Part shown: positions 13,435 to 26,400 of the stretch, piece after piece
How the letters are laid out: each line of letters starts with the position of its first letter
Numbering within the stretch: the stretch's first letter is position 1
NCBI GenBank assembly: GCA_016785225.1
Contig: JAFBJZ010000874.1
Coordinates: 434,001 to 498,000 of the forward strand
Reading direction: 5' to 3'
Source: Psettodes erumei
Lineage: Eukaryota > Chordata > Actinopteri > Pleuronectiformes > Psettodidae
Length of the DNA stretch: 64,000 nt
Position numbers and translations under genes: made by a program
Notes under the pieces: model-generated
What the model was told of the DNA's origin: nothing
What the model saw: only the letters and a program-made list of their open reading frames with translations
Database searches by the model: none

Positions 13435-14952
13435 CAAGTGATTAACCATGCTAGAAGCATCAAGGGATGCCTTGATCTCATTACCTCTGCTGCCACAGGT
13501 CAGTAAAGCATCAAATCGACATCAGATGAAGGTCAAATCACTCAAGGTGACTGACATTTAGTGATGCTCACTATTTTTTCTAATCTATTCTGTATGTTTC
13601 ATTTATTTATTTAAATTCTGTGTTGTTTAGTGAAGCAGTGAGTATTTTATTTATCAAACCTGTCACTGCTGCAGTTTTACAGGAAGGTGACAGAGACAAA
13701 TTCTAACTAAGTTCATGCATGGAAAACAATTCTCAACCTTTTTCACTGTGGCTTAAAAAAATCTAAATCCACTTAAATAAAGAATTCCTTCCTTGAGGAA
13801 ATCTTTTATAGATACCCTTGACATATTAGTGATGATAATTTCATGCTCCCGCCCCACTTCACAACAGTCTGATAGAGGGTGGGATCTGGAAGCTATTATT
13901 TGGGCAGAAGAATCATTATGCTTGGCTGGGCTATTGCTACTTCACATTGCAACTCAGAACACAAACACTTTTTCCCCCTCAAGTCTATTGAATTTGCTGA
14001 CCCCCAACACCCCAACAGTTTTCAATTACATTAGCCCACCACCCCCTCCACCCCACTTGGAATACAAATGCAGGAGTTTGAGCAAGTCTTATCTCAAGTA
14101 GCTGGCTTATTTGTCTGCTGCTCTTTCCATCTGGCCGCGCAGGTTATTCTTTCGGTGTTATGCAGTTGTCAGGCAGCTGAAGGAAGCTGTCACATAATGT
14201 GGCCAGCCTCCTCACGGCCCATTGGCCTTTAGCTTGGATCTCCTGCTTCCATCACCCCTATTAACTTTGGATCACTGGCTATAGTCACTAAATCTTTCTT
14301 CCGCCTAATAGAATTAGTGCAGCAATACAGTTCTCTCATAATGGTCAGATGTGTCTTTTTTCACCCCCTGTACAGACTTTCTGTCTCAATTGACTTTGTC
14401 TTTTTTGTCTTCCCCTGTTGTCTTTGAAGTGTCAGTCTTAATTACATCTAATCAGAAAGGAAAGGATTTGTTCACCTGAAGAAAACACATGACCTTTTCT
14501 GAAAACATGCTGTTCCTGCCATCGCTCTAATGGAAATGTGCAGCTGCAGTCAGTCAGACTTGATCCGACACCACTCTGATATTTAGGGGTTTGAATTCAC
14601 ACAACCTTATGTGTCCTATGGGTTTAGAAAGGGATGATAGTGTTTTTACATGAGTGGATGTCACAAGTAATGACTGGCAAGGGGAAGATGCCTTGCTCAC
14701 CACTTAGTAATGCAGACATAGATAGAAGAGGGAGAGACACCAGGTGATCCATTTCGAGGTGCTTAAGAGGAAAGTTCTTTTGATTCACTGATGCCACTGA
14801 TTTTCCATGATAAGTAGCTCTCTCCAAGGGCCAAAGATGATTCCCTTTGGAAAGCACATCACTGACGATCTCATCCATTATCATATTTAGAGACATCCCA
14901 ACAAGTTGTGAATAAAACAATTGAAAACAAAACAGGAAAAAATGGGAGAAAA

Positions 14953-14954
<2 letters not shown>

Positions 14955-14988
<34 letters not shown>
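14955..14988. repeat. (GT)n microsatellite
   Basis: Seventeen perfect GT units. On the complement they give the Thr-His run in a long minus-strand open frame (14624-15511), which is therefore a repeat artefact. Confidence 0.9.
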
Positions 14989-14993
<5 letters not shown>

Positions 14994-15224
14994 CACCATA
15001 TATTTGATCCTGATTTACTCACAGGACAAAGGATGGCTTCACTACAGGACAGGGCCACTGTAAAACTGTATGAAGTACTCACATCTAGGGCTGGATCACA
15101 GAGTTCATTCAGTGAGTGCAATATGAATAATAATATATAGTAATACAGGCAGTACGTGTATAGTGACATGAATTTCAGGCAGTTTCCACAACTGAGCATT
15201 AACTTTAGGTTTCTACATATTGTT

Positions 15225-15346
15225 ATAATAATAATAATAATGATATTAAAATTATTATTATTATTGTTATTATTATTATTATTAGTAGTAGTAGTCATAG
15301 TACTGTAAAGTAAAAGGTTAATAATAATTGTTATTATTAACAATAA

Positions 15347-15378
<32 letters not shown>
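15225..15378. repeat. Compound (AAT)n/(ATT)n microsatellite
   Basis: AAT units (15225-15240), ATT units (15251-15285) grading into AGT, and a second ATT block (15347-15377) are separated by short spacers. AAT and ATT blocks are mutually complementary, so the region could fold back on itself. They encode the Ile and Asn runs of the 295-codon minus-strand frame, which is not a gene. Confidence 0.85.
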
Positions 15379-17269
15379 GGGTTTTTGTTTTGTTGTTCTG
15401 AGAGTTCAGGAAAAGAGGGGTACTTGCAGAAAATTGCAAGACCCCTAACCCAATAAGTCTGGTGATATTCACTATTTTCCTCGCTTTGAACAAGTCCCAT
15501 GAAAATACCAAAAACCAACAATATATTAGTGACTCCCAGCCCCAAGTCTGCTCATTCCTACTGATGATGTAACTCGTAAATCACCTCCCAATATGTAGTG
15601 GCTAAGTAGTTTCCTTGTGGGGCATTACTCAAAGGACAGGGAATAAATAATGCATTTGTAAAAGATTATGTTCAGCTGCTGATTGATACATATTTGGTGC
15701 AGCAGTGTCTATTTATGGGTCAGGATGGTGTATGGGGAATTGACTCAAAAGAAACAGCTGTGTCAGCGTTCATGGCACGATTCTACTGAGTGTAATAGTG
15801 TATCACATTGGGCGTTTTTAATACTATATACTGTATCTTGGACGACAGCTGAAGATGTTATATCATGCATTTATGTCTTCTCGTTGGATTTGTTGATTGT
15901 AACAAAAATATAAACTATGGCCGACCTTATCCTGTAGAATTGGGGTGACAGTTGTAGATTGCCATGATAACAATGAACTGAGTTTAAAAAAAAAAAATAC
16001 AGTTTTTGGAGTCATCTTTAATAATTTTAATTCAGAGAAGCACTTTATGTAGTGAACATAATTCTGTTTATTCATTTGAACTTAATAACCATCCATATTT
16101 CTGCCACTCTGTCATTGTGTGTGAACAGACAAACACCCCTGCACACAAACACATTTCTGACTTTGGAAAGAATATTTTATAGGTCTATAATGTCAGTGTA
16201 GTAGGCAACGTGATCTCACCTGAAGTTTTAACAGTTTTAAAATACCTACCAGTGTGTTAAAAAGGCATAGTGAGCTGGATTCGGTAGCCCAGGGCACTGG
16301 TCTTTAGAAGTTAGTCTTCAACTGCTGTTCCCCCTATCTTTTCCTCTCTCTCCATCCCTAAATATTCTCCTACAGCCTCACTCTTTCTGTAGTCTCTCTC
16401 TATCTCGTCAGTCTGCATGTGGTGAACAGCAGACAAGTATTAATTCTAAGAGCTCCAGAATGTCACATTCACAATAATATACTGCAGAAGACAGTTTTGT
16501 GGACCATTTATAAATTCCTACCAAATTCAGTCCCATCTTCATGCTTTCTTACTTGTACATTTAAAATGCCTACCCCTCTTTAAAGATGAAAATATGAGTA
16601 CATTTAACCAGGCCGTGGAACACTTTAATCAGCTGTCCACAGTGACAGTACATTTTTTTACAAGTTAAATTTAGCAGCACAAAAACACTGATAAGAATAA
16701 ACAGACTGTTTGAAGTCTTGGCTACCTCCCTAAATGGCAAATAGAACTGACAGACACAACCTAGTTAAACTTTCAAGCTTTGCTTATCTTGTTTGAATGC
16801 TTTTGTATGCAACGACAAATTCTGGCACGCTTAACGATGGATGCCAGATCAGTGATCATCTTGCTTGTTGTGATATGCAGTCATAGGGCAGGAGACATAT
16901 GAAGCTGCAGGAAAGAGAATGGAGTTATGCCTGCTCTGATGCCAAGACTTGTGAGGAATCCAGCCAACATCACGTAAACATTTTTGCTGTCGGCCTGCCG
17001 TCCTCCAACCAAGGAGGTCATGTTTTGGGGCCTGTCTGTTTGTTGCAGGATTTTGCAAAAAAATTATGGAAGGATTTCATGATTTTTTTTCTTTTACCAG
17101 GGGTGGCTCTTGGTCTAATTTAGAAATGATTAAAGTTTTGGAGTGATCTGGATTAGTTTGTGCATCCAGGAAGTTTTTAAAGGATTTTTCACCTTTGTGA
17201 GTTTGGGCAACATTTCACATTTTGAGTCATATATCCATAAATGCATAAAATAAGGGATAGCTGAATAAT

Positions 17270-17440
17270 TAGGGTGCATATGCATACCACGTGGGCTTAA
17301 ACTCCTGTGCAGCAGGTCCCCAGCTCAGCTCCCAGCTGGCCATTTTCTGCTAGTCTGTCCTCTGTCCTTCATCCTAAGATTTCCTGTCTCTACACTGAAC
17401 CTACCAAATAAAGCTGGAAAGACAAAAAAGACTTAAAACG
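17270..17440 (+). repeat. Diverged tRNA-derived SINE-like element
   Basis: The 3' half reads as a pyrimidine-rich block (CTGTCCTCTGTCCTTCATCC, then TTTCCTGTCTCTACACTGAA) followed by CCAAATAAAGCTGG and an A-rich tail. In teleost genomes I recall this arrangement at the tail of tRNA-head SINEs whose last module ends in AATAAAG plus poly-A. The AATAAA is at 17407-17412. The upstream part (17270-17340) would be the decayed tRNA-like head, but A and B boxes cannot be read confidently. No target duplication was found. Confidence 0.5.
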
Positions 17441-20400
17441 TAAAAAAATCTGATTGGGGACACTATCTCAATGCTTTTGACAAATATCATATCAGTTGAT
17501 CTAGTTCTGGATACTGTTCTGGTTTTGTGGAAATCTTCAGCTTTGGCGGAAGTGTGTGCTCTTGGTGGGCTTTGTAGTTTACAGCTGTTTTAATTTATTG
17601 CTGTCTTTTCAATATGTGTGCATGAGGACCAGCTCTTATTGATCACATTTGCCCTGACACCCAGGGGATCAGTGTTGCAGGTCTTTTTTTGTATTGGCCC
17701 TTTGCTCTCTGCAGCAGTTGCATGTTTCAGAAGGCTGCCTGTTGATGTGCTTTGCTCTCCACAGGAGACGATCCCCTGGTAGTTCATTATTTCATTACAC
17801 TCCAACCTGCAGCAGCAAGCTGTGTGACGTGTTTCTCGAGCTTCATTTGCAGTGCCACTAGATACAGTTGCTCTGCTCTTTTGCATCTAATTTGGACAAG
17901 CTGTGTGCCTCCAAACAACGGGATAATGACTGGCAGTGGCTGATGTCGTGTACTAGTGCTGAGTGCCTTCTGGCCAAGTGCCAGAGTCTTGGGATGCGAA
18001 TGACTCCTTGCACAAATGTGGCACAGTTTTGACTGCCAGGGCACTGCTGTTTGTGTGTGTGGGTAAAATATTTTTTTTTTTACATATTTCATTAATACTT
18101 TTTACAGAGAAATGAAATCGAATGTAGTTTGTGAGTTTTCATACAGTTTAAATCACTGGCTGATTTCATCCTGTCTGGAAGATACTTTGGCATGTCCCAT
18201 CACATTCCTCATTAAGGTTTTAGTGAGTTTGCTTGGTATAAAATTTAAAGCCATTAATTTCGTATCGCATGTTGTTTCTGTACAAATGATCGACAGTTAC
18301 AAATCAGTATCACACAGTGAAAAAAATACACCCAGTTGAGCTGATGCCGCATAATTAGCTACAGTAATTTTGGTTAATTAAAGGTCATTTTGACATTCAG
18401 GCGCCATGCAAGGCAATTCATGGACTTTCCATGTATCAGCTTGTGTTGTGAATAATGTGGCTTAATGGTGGTTTAAAAGTATGCAAGACTGCCCTTATGA
18501 AAAGAGAGCACCATTTCCATATGACAGTAAGTCCTAGGTTACTGTTTCATCTCCCCACACGATGCCATGGCCGACCTTTGTAAATGATATAGGGATGTAA
18601 GGATCAGACTCCTTGGTCTTTCATGGAAAATGCGGAGCCCTGCAGCTTCCCTTTCAAATAGCTTTTTACCTCCTGGGGCAATGCTTTTCCCTGGCTCATA
18701 AATCATTTATTTTTTAATCGGATATTTAGACAACACTGAAAGACTTAAAATAAATATACAGCCCTGTGTACTGGGTTTCTGATAAATGTAAACACTTACC
18801 AACACTTCTGACCAATTAAAAACAGTTTGTTTCAGGTGAGGTTGATTATAGTCACAGCTCTTTTTTTCAAGCAGGAATGTGGTGGAGAAAACCTGTAAAC
18901 AGCACTGCTCATGATTTGTTGCAGAAAATAGTGGCTGTTGGGGCACACACCAGTTAGATGTGACATGTTTTCACCTTCTGACAGTGTATTTATCTGCTAA
19001 TTTCTGCTCATCATGTCTTACTTTCCCCTCATACAAGTTCTAGATACACTGAACAAAATTGGAAAAATAGTCTCATACATCCATACATGGACAATGCAGG
19101 ATTAGCAGTGAGATCAGGCCAACCTTTATTGAATTTCCCTGTTATTTTACATGCTCAAATAGTTATAATGTATTACCCCAGGTCTTACCCTTGCATCAAA
19201 GGAATTTTCCAATAAGCCATAGGCATGATGTTTTATTAAAATCTGAACACATTAAAAATGTCATTGACTTTCACCAGCTCCGTATCATCCTTTTACAGTC
19301 CAATCAGTTCAGCTGCAGCATCCAGTTACTGAAGCAGTTTCCAGTCCATAGGCCAGGTAATGTCTTTGAGTTGACTAATCAGGCATACATAATGTGATTG
19401 TATGCATACATGTACAGTTACTCTAGTCTATGCAGCACAATATGTTGTTTATAATATTTGTCCTGGTATAAAAAGAGCTTGAACACGACCAACCAAGTGA
19501 TTTTCTCTTTGCTTCTTGACCCCATCCCACCAATTTATGGACATTGCCTAATAGATCACCAAAAACAAAAACAAGCATGCTGCATTAATAGTAAAATTGT
19601 GAGACACATTCAGCTCAAGGCTGGTACTATACTTTGTAACCTTGGTGCAAAACATCTCCAAACCGATGTTCACATAGCCTACATCCCAAACACACACCTG
19701 CCTGCATACATAACATCTGTTGTGTTAGCTGGGAAATTCGAAGAAGAAAAAAAATGTAACCCAAGAATATTTATACATCACTGAAGATGAAGTGGGTATG
19801 ACCTCATGTCCTTGAATAGCAAATTAGCAACTCTGTCATGTCTCCCTACGTATGGTACACTGATTTCTGGAATAAAGTATGTGACTCAGATTCAGTCAGA
19901 AGATTCTTGCTTTTGTGATGCAGACAGTAAGAGGTGAATCTCAGAGGAAGCCACGGAGAAAGGTTGTGTCCTGGGAACATGAATTGCAACTGTTGCATTA
20001 ACCATGGCAGTTACAATGTGTGCACACACGCTGCCAGGTGTACAGTGTAAGCCCATAGCTTCCACTATGATGCCTCCATAAACACTGTCATGTAGATTAA
20101 TAGTGAACTGATATTGGTTAAAGCCCAAATATAGTTACAATCATTTGTACTGCTTTACAATTACTGTACATTTTATTCACAGTTAATGGAACATATACTG
20201 TGATGTTACCACAGATAATTTAATGTAATACATATAAAGGCCAATCTTAATGAACAAAAACTTGAACTGTTGCTCGTGGTGGAAAATAAGTAAGAACATT
20301 TACTTCGCTACTATATGTCTGTAGAATTTTGCAGTGCTTGCTATCATATTATTATGTGTCATAATATAGTATATTTAATTTAAGATGTCACACACAAAAC

Positions 20401-23400
20401 ACATGATCTTATAAATACAATGTATGTTTATACTTAAAAAACCTCCCGTATTACAAGTAATTAAAATGAGCAAGTTCTGCTTATATATTACTGAATAAAA
20501 ATATATACTTATTTTGCTGGTAATATTAACATAAGGAGAATTTACTTAACATTGCACAGCAAGCAGCTTTGGATTATCTCTGCTTGTACTGTTGTTACAA
20601 AACAACTCTTGTTTCTAATTAGAAAAGCCAGAAATTATTGTCTTAATTAAAATGCAGTTTTTGATGAAGAGATCAAAAGGAGTCGCTGATATTTCTGTCA
20701 GTGATATGACAGGCGACAGTGAAAACAGCCCAGACAGATGCTGTTGTTGTAAGATTAGAAGTTCAGAAGCAGTAACATCACAGTTTTAATGCCATGTCTC
20801 TCAGCCAATTGTGTCACTGCACTATCCTTATTGCCGTACAGTTTTATGTTGAATTTGGTCTATTTCCCATATATAATGCCCTGTGGAAGAACAAAAGCCA
20901 GGCTCGTTATTGATCAGACAAGTTACATAACATGTCAGTTTCAAACTCCATACATTCCATCACACATAGTAAATTATTTTGTTTCAGTGCTTTGAAGTTC
21001 TTGTCTTAACATTGCCGCCAGAGGTGGATGAATCATAGCAGGAAATCGTTAAGAGTTCCTTGTGCCACTATCTAGATGACAGACTGATTTTATCTGTCGT
21101 AGATGAGCCAGTGGAAAAATTGCAGCCAGTCATGTTGGAGGCACAGATGGTATGTGAATCTAGATTAGCATGGCCATTGATTGTGTTATTTTACTATAAC
21201 TGACAGATGGAGAATCAGCATTTAATCTGATGAACAAACTACTCCATCAGGGTTATTTATTACCAGCTTTAACAGCGGGGCTGGGATTGTTTTCACCTTG
21301 TGAGCGTGCGTGTTTGTGATGATGGCAAAATGTGGTCCTGGAGACACCTACTATTGTCTGTCTGTTGACAGATTTGTCAAAATGATAGTGTCACAACCGT
21401 GCATGAAACATGCATGAAACTTTGAAGGTGTGGAGTTGGCATCAAAATGAAGGCTGAGTTTGAAGATAGGTGTAGACCAATAAAAATATGGTCTCTTATT
21501 ATTTATAATCATTGATAGACTGTATTATTCCTACATAATATTTGAATGTACCTCTTCTGATGTGCTCTACATTGTGTATAGTATAAAAATGCCTTGCAAA
21601 AACACTATTGTGAATCACTATGAATATATTGACAACCGCCAAGCATGGTGTGATATAGTCATTAAGTGTCAATAATAAAGTTTCTGTCATGTTGACACAT
21701 TAGATTCACTGTTAAAAATCATCAGTGGGTTACTTGTCATTAACTTGACTAACTAACTTATCACTTGGTGATCACAAACTGACTCAAATGCAGTGATGTT
21801 TTGTTCAGCCATTGTGTTTAGTGATGTCTAAAATGAAGTTCAACACAAGTGTACAGTGGTATGTATTGGCTTTAGGAAATAACCAAATGCTCACACTCTT
21901 AGTCTGACACAGACAAAGGCTTTTGCCTTCTCCTTACTGCACAGCTACTATATGTCAGCCATATAAATGAAAGTGTAAATATTGTTAATTGTTCAGTCTC
22001 CTTCCCGTGGGCATTTAACAGACCCCTGTAGTTTTTGCATGTGTGTTAAACTCATTTTCTTCTCTGTTGTTATGGTGGGCCTCTAGGATGTAACCATGAG
22101 TAGATTGTAAGACAATCCAAAATGGCATTGTACCTCTCCCATATAATGGATTTGTGTTGTTTTGGTGTTGCTGCATCTTTTTGGGGTTGTTTTGTGTCAT
22201 TTTGTGGACATTCACTTGATATAAAGCCTCTTCCCCCTGACTTTCGGGCCTAAGCCCAGTTGTTTCAAGGCATTTCTTTATTGTTACTCTTGTCTAAGGA
22301 GGCTCAACAGGTTCTGAAAAAAACTGACACTGATCGCTTCAGATCTGGCAAAGACAAAGACAAAGTTCTGTCGGGTGACAGCCGACACTGAATTAGTTGA
22401 TGCTTAGAACCAAAATTTGCTTTATTCCCCCTTTGCCACCTGTTGTGAAATGAGAACTGTTGTTCACATACTGGGGTCTGTTATTGGGCCTTTTATCACT
22501 GATGTTTAGCAGGGTGTGTTCACACCAACACACACAGTTTGTTCCTTATCAAAACCTTTTGTTGCAGGTTTATACAGTTTTGACAATCTGGGTGGGAGCA
22601 TTGGCAGCAAAGATACAGGACTGTGACCATCCAAACTGTTCTGACCTGAAGAAACAATTGTGCTACAAAATGCTCCAATTTGTTGCCATAACCTCCTACA
22701 TTTTACTGCCATTTCCTGCACCACTTTTAGAAAGCATTTTCACTCCCAGTGAACTGCACCACAGTTCTTTTGTTGGAGGACACCGGCTTATTTGTTTCCT
22801 CATGCCAGTGCACCTACTGTAGTATTTGGTGGTACCTGAGGAGGAAACACACCTTGCAGCTCAATGAAACTTAATGTATATTAAGATATTTAAAAGACAC
22901 TTCATGTTCAACTGTTTTGAATTGCTAGAGGCTTAGATTTCACTATATAAAAATGCAGTAATTATTTATCATGCTTTGTGACATTAAACCCAGGTACTGT
23001 TGGCCAATTGGTGTATATAAAAAAGTTATGTTTGTGCTTAAAACATTGTTGGTAGATATTTGCTGAACTCTATACTTGCTGTTTGTACAGTATATTTGTC
23101 CTGTTGGAATGACTGAGCAGAGCAATTTTTATGATACAAAAGGATGCCATCAAGATAGTGAAGATAGCAGAAGAAACATATTGTGTTTTCAATTTTATTC
23201 CATTCCCCAACAAATGTTTTGCTTCTGCATCCATGCAAATCTTAAACCAGAAGCTTACCTCCTAAACTGAACCCAGGAGGTGAGCAGAAAGCAGCCACTG
23301 ACTGATTGGACCTGTCAGCCCTCAAAACATTTGATTGGATTTGGCCACAGTGAGGTCTCTGCTTTCACAAAGTGAGCCAACTCAGGGCTCTCCACAGAGA

Positions 23401-26400
23401 CAGAATGTTCAATAAAGTCCCACTTTCAGGCTCCCTTTCTCCTTCCTCTCCCATCTGGGCAGATGCACAATCAGATGAGTGCTTCACCCAACAAAGGAGA
23501 TAGAATACTGACACTGCAAGTCCATATGTTATCACCATCTTCCCACCCAGAAGTTGATAGAGCAACAATTAGACCTCTAGGAGTGAGAAGTTTAAAATTA
23601 TTTGTCATCATTAATGTGGACTGTTGTCACATGGACTTTCTAACAGTTGCCAAATACATCTGTCTTCTGAGGTCGAAGGGTATTTTCACATATTTTCTTA
23701 AATTCACCAAATAAAGATAGTTGCATACAACATAATACCAAGGTTCTTTTTTTCAAAAATTTCAGCTTTATATACAGTATACTGAGGCCCATTTTGTCCC
23801 ATATAGCACTGTGGAAAGAGCTCATTTAGCCCAAATTTTGAAAAGTTGAGATCCAATTTTTTAAAATCCTTCAGTTTTTCCTTGAAAACACCCCTTCATT
23901 TATGTGGATAAATTATTTTGGTGATGGAAAGCAGTTTACCAAATTCTTAGCCTCAAAAGAGTAGTTGAACATTTGAATAAAGTGGTGGACATTGTGAGTG
24001 TACAAAACCCTTAGAACACACAAACAATTTTTGGGGGAGAAATATAGTGTCTCAGTTTTTAAAGAAAAATTCAGACTTACACAGTTAATCCAGACCTCAT
24101 GAACTATATGGCAAAGACTTATTCTCAGAGAAGCTCCTGTTTAATGAATGGCAGCTGCTCTCAGTTTACAGAACCATAATTTCCATAATATCACACCCAG
24201 ATCACTCAGTGCTAGTTCTGCCTTTGGTAACTTTGGAAAAAATGGAAACTGGGTTGAAATAATGAAGCTATGTATTGACAGACAGAACTGTCTTTTTCAT
24301 GACTTAAAGTTAAGTAATTTAGATAAAAGAAAATATACCAGGGAACAGGTGGAAAGATGAAACGTCAAAGTTCAGATTTTGACTCTTTGACAAAGCTTTA
24401 ATGTTGGAATATAAAATCAAAAGAAGCCAAAATGAGCTGTGAGGGAAATAGGATAGAGTTTAAGGGGAATTTTGCAATAATCCATTATCTGTCTTCAAGA
24501 CTTGTTTTGTAAAAAAAAAAAACAAGTTAAGTAAAAAGTACTCATTTGGAAGTTAGTAAGAGTATTTATCTCATTCTCTTTTTCTGTTCTTATATCTGTG
24601 AAGGGCTGCTGTGGTTATAAAAAAGCAGTAGACAGACAGAATGAAGGAACAAATTATATTAAAATACATAAAACAATGCTTTAAATGGCCACACAATTTA
24701 CAGTTTTCTGGAACATTTTTTTATCAAGTTTTCAGCTACCATCTAATTCACAGCAGTACACTCCACTCTGTCTCATGTCTTCTGAGACACGTTGTTGTTC
24801 AGCACAGAGGCTTTTGTTTTGCAAGGGTTGGACGAAGACTCCATTTCCTCTTTCACATTAATAAATTCAAATGGAACACTTGTGCAGGAGGACTCTCTGC
24901 AACTGAAGGTCTGAGTAGATTAGGAGATTCAAAGAGACAAAGACTGTCTCATCCCTGTGATGTAGACTGTTGTCAAACAGATGAGTCACATCGCAGCAAA
25001 GTCCCATAGAGCACATTCACCTGTGCCTTCCTAACAAGGCCTCATCCACCAACAGTGACAGAATGATGCTGTCTATGACAAAAATATTTGCATTGACAGT
25101 GGCTTTTTCATTTCTTCATGGTTTTGCTAATGTCTTCAAAATGATTTGGTGACACTGAAATTGAATTAAATTATTTGAACTCTTAACTCAATTGCAATCA
25201 CCCAGTTTACTTGTGTAAGCTTTTCATCAAACAGCAGCTCTGTGAAAGCTTTTAGGTGGATAATAGTGTGAGTTTGTTTATTTATTTATTTACATTGTTT
25301 TTGCAAGCAACATCGTCCTGCCTTATGTGCAGTAGCTCTGGCAAAACTTTGTAGTTATAGGGACAAAGAAGGACAAGTGCACCAATGAACACAATCAAGT
25401 TAGCACAGAATCCACTGCACTCTGCATTTTCGCAGGTGACCTAGATCTGAGACAATACTGATAAGATTAACAAAATTTAATTTCTGCATCTGTCCGCCCT
25501 CTCAGCAAGTTCTGCTGACTCTGCAATCAAAAATGTTGCTCATTAAGAGCATAGCCTCGGTGAAGTGGTGGCTATATAGGATGATACATCCTTAGCAACG
25601 GTAAAACTGCCAGCAGAGAGTGGAGAGTTATTTCCAGCTCTAATGGGATCAGGGCACTTTTATCTGGAGTTTTCATCAGTTGATTAACTAATACATTGTT
25701 CCCTGTTGAGATGTAGCGAGTTGGTTCAGTCACCCGAGGTCGACGAGGTCAAGTCAAGGTGAGATCCAATCGGGGAGCAGCACTGTCCCAGGCTGGCGGG
25801 TCCCGGTGTAATTACACTCTCCGAGACGCCTGGTGGAGTTACAGATAAGGTGTGGGCATTGTTAGAGGACTTGGGGGAACCTTGTCCACACAAACATATT
25901 GTTTCACATTTTTCATGTTAATTGCATTGTCAGGAATCGCTAGAGCTTTGCATCATAAGGACAAAGTTTCAAGGTTACTTTTTACTCTACAAGCTCATAT
26001 GTTTGATATATGATGATAGATATGTGTCTTTTATATGAATTACTTAAAAGACATGCCATGATTTTTGATTATCATCTCTTATTTTTGCACAACCAAATAT
26101 ATAGTACACAGTACTACTATCTCACATACTACAATGGAACTGCTAATCTGGCTTTCTGTAGTCAGTGGATTGGGGTGCTATGACTCAAATATTATGGCCA
26201 TGTGTATAACCTTAATTTAGCTATCAAGAGTAAAAGTGCAAAAGACTTATGCAGAAGATGTTTTGATGCAGTTCAAGATGCATCTAAGAATAATCTTCAT
26301 GTATTCACTGCATATGCTTGTTCAGACAAGCAGTCAGGTCCACAGTTCAGTGTCTTGTACCAATTCTATAGCATATAGTGCACAGCACAGTACAGCCGTA

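Noticed and set aside
14624..15511. 295-codon minus-strand open frame
   Set aside because: Its Ile, Asn and Thr-His runs come directly from the AAT/ATT and GT microsatellites, and there are no domains or splice context.
16264..16425. Possible second tRNA-SINE-like copy (AGCCCAGGGCACTGG followed by a CT-rich block)
   Set aside because: It lacks the AATAAAG tail and A-rich end, and the match to the recalled family is too loose.
22460..22822. 120-codon plus-strand frame with a hydrophobic N-terminus resembling a secreted protein
   Set aside because: It has no family motif, no promoter and no flanking splice sites; a hydrophobic start is common in AT-rich chance frames.
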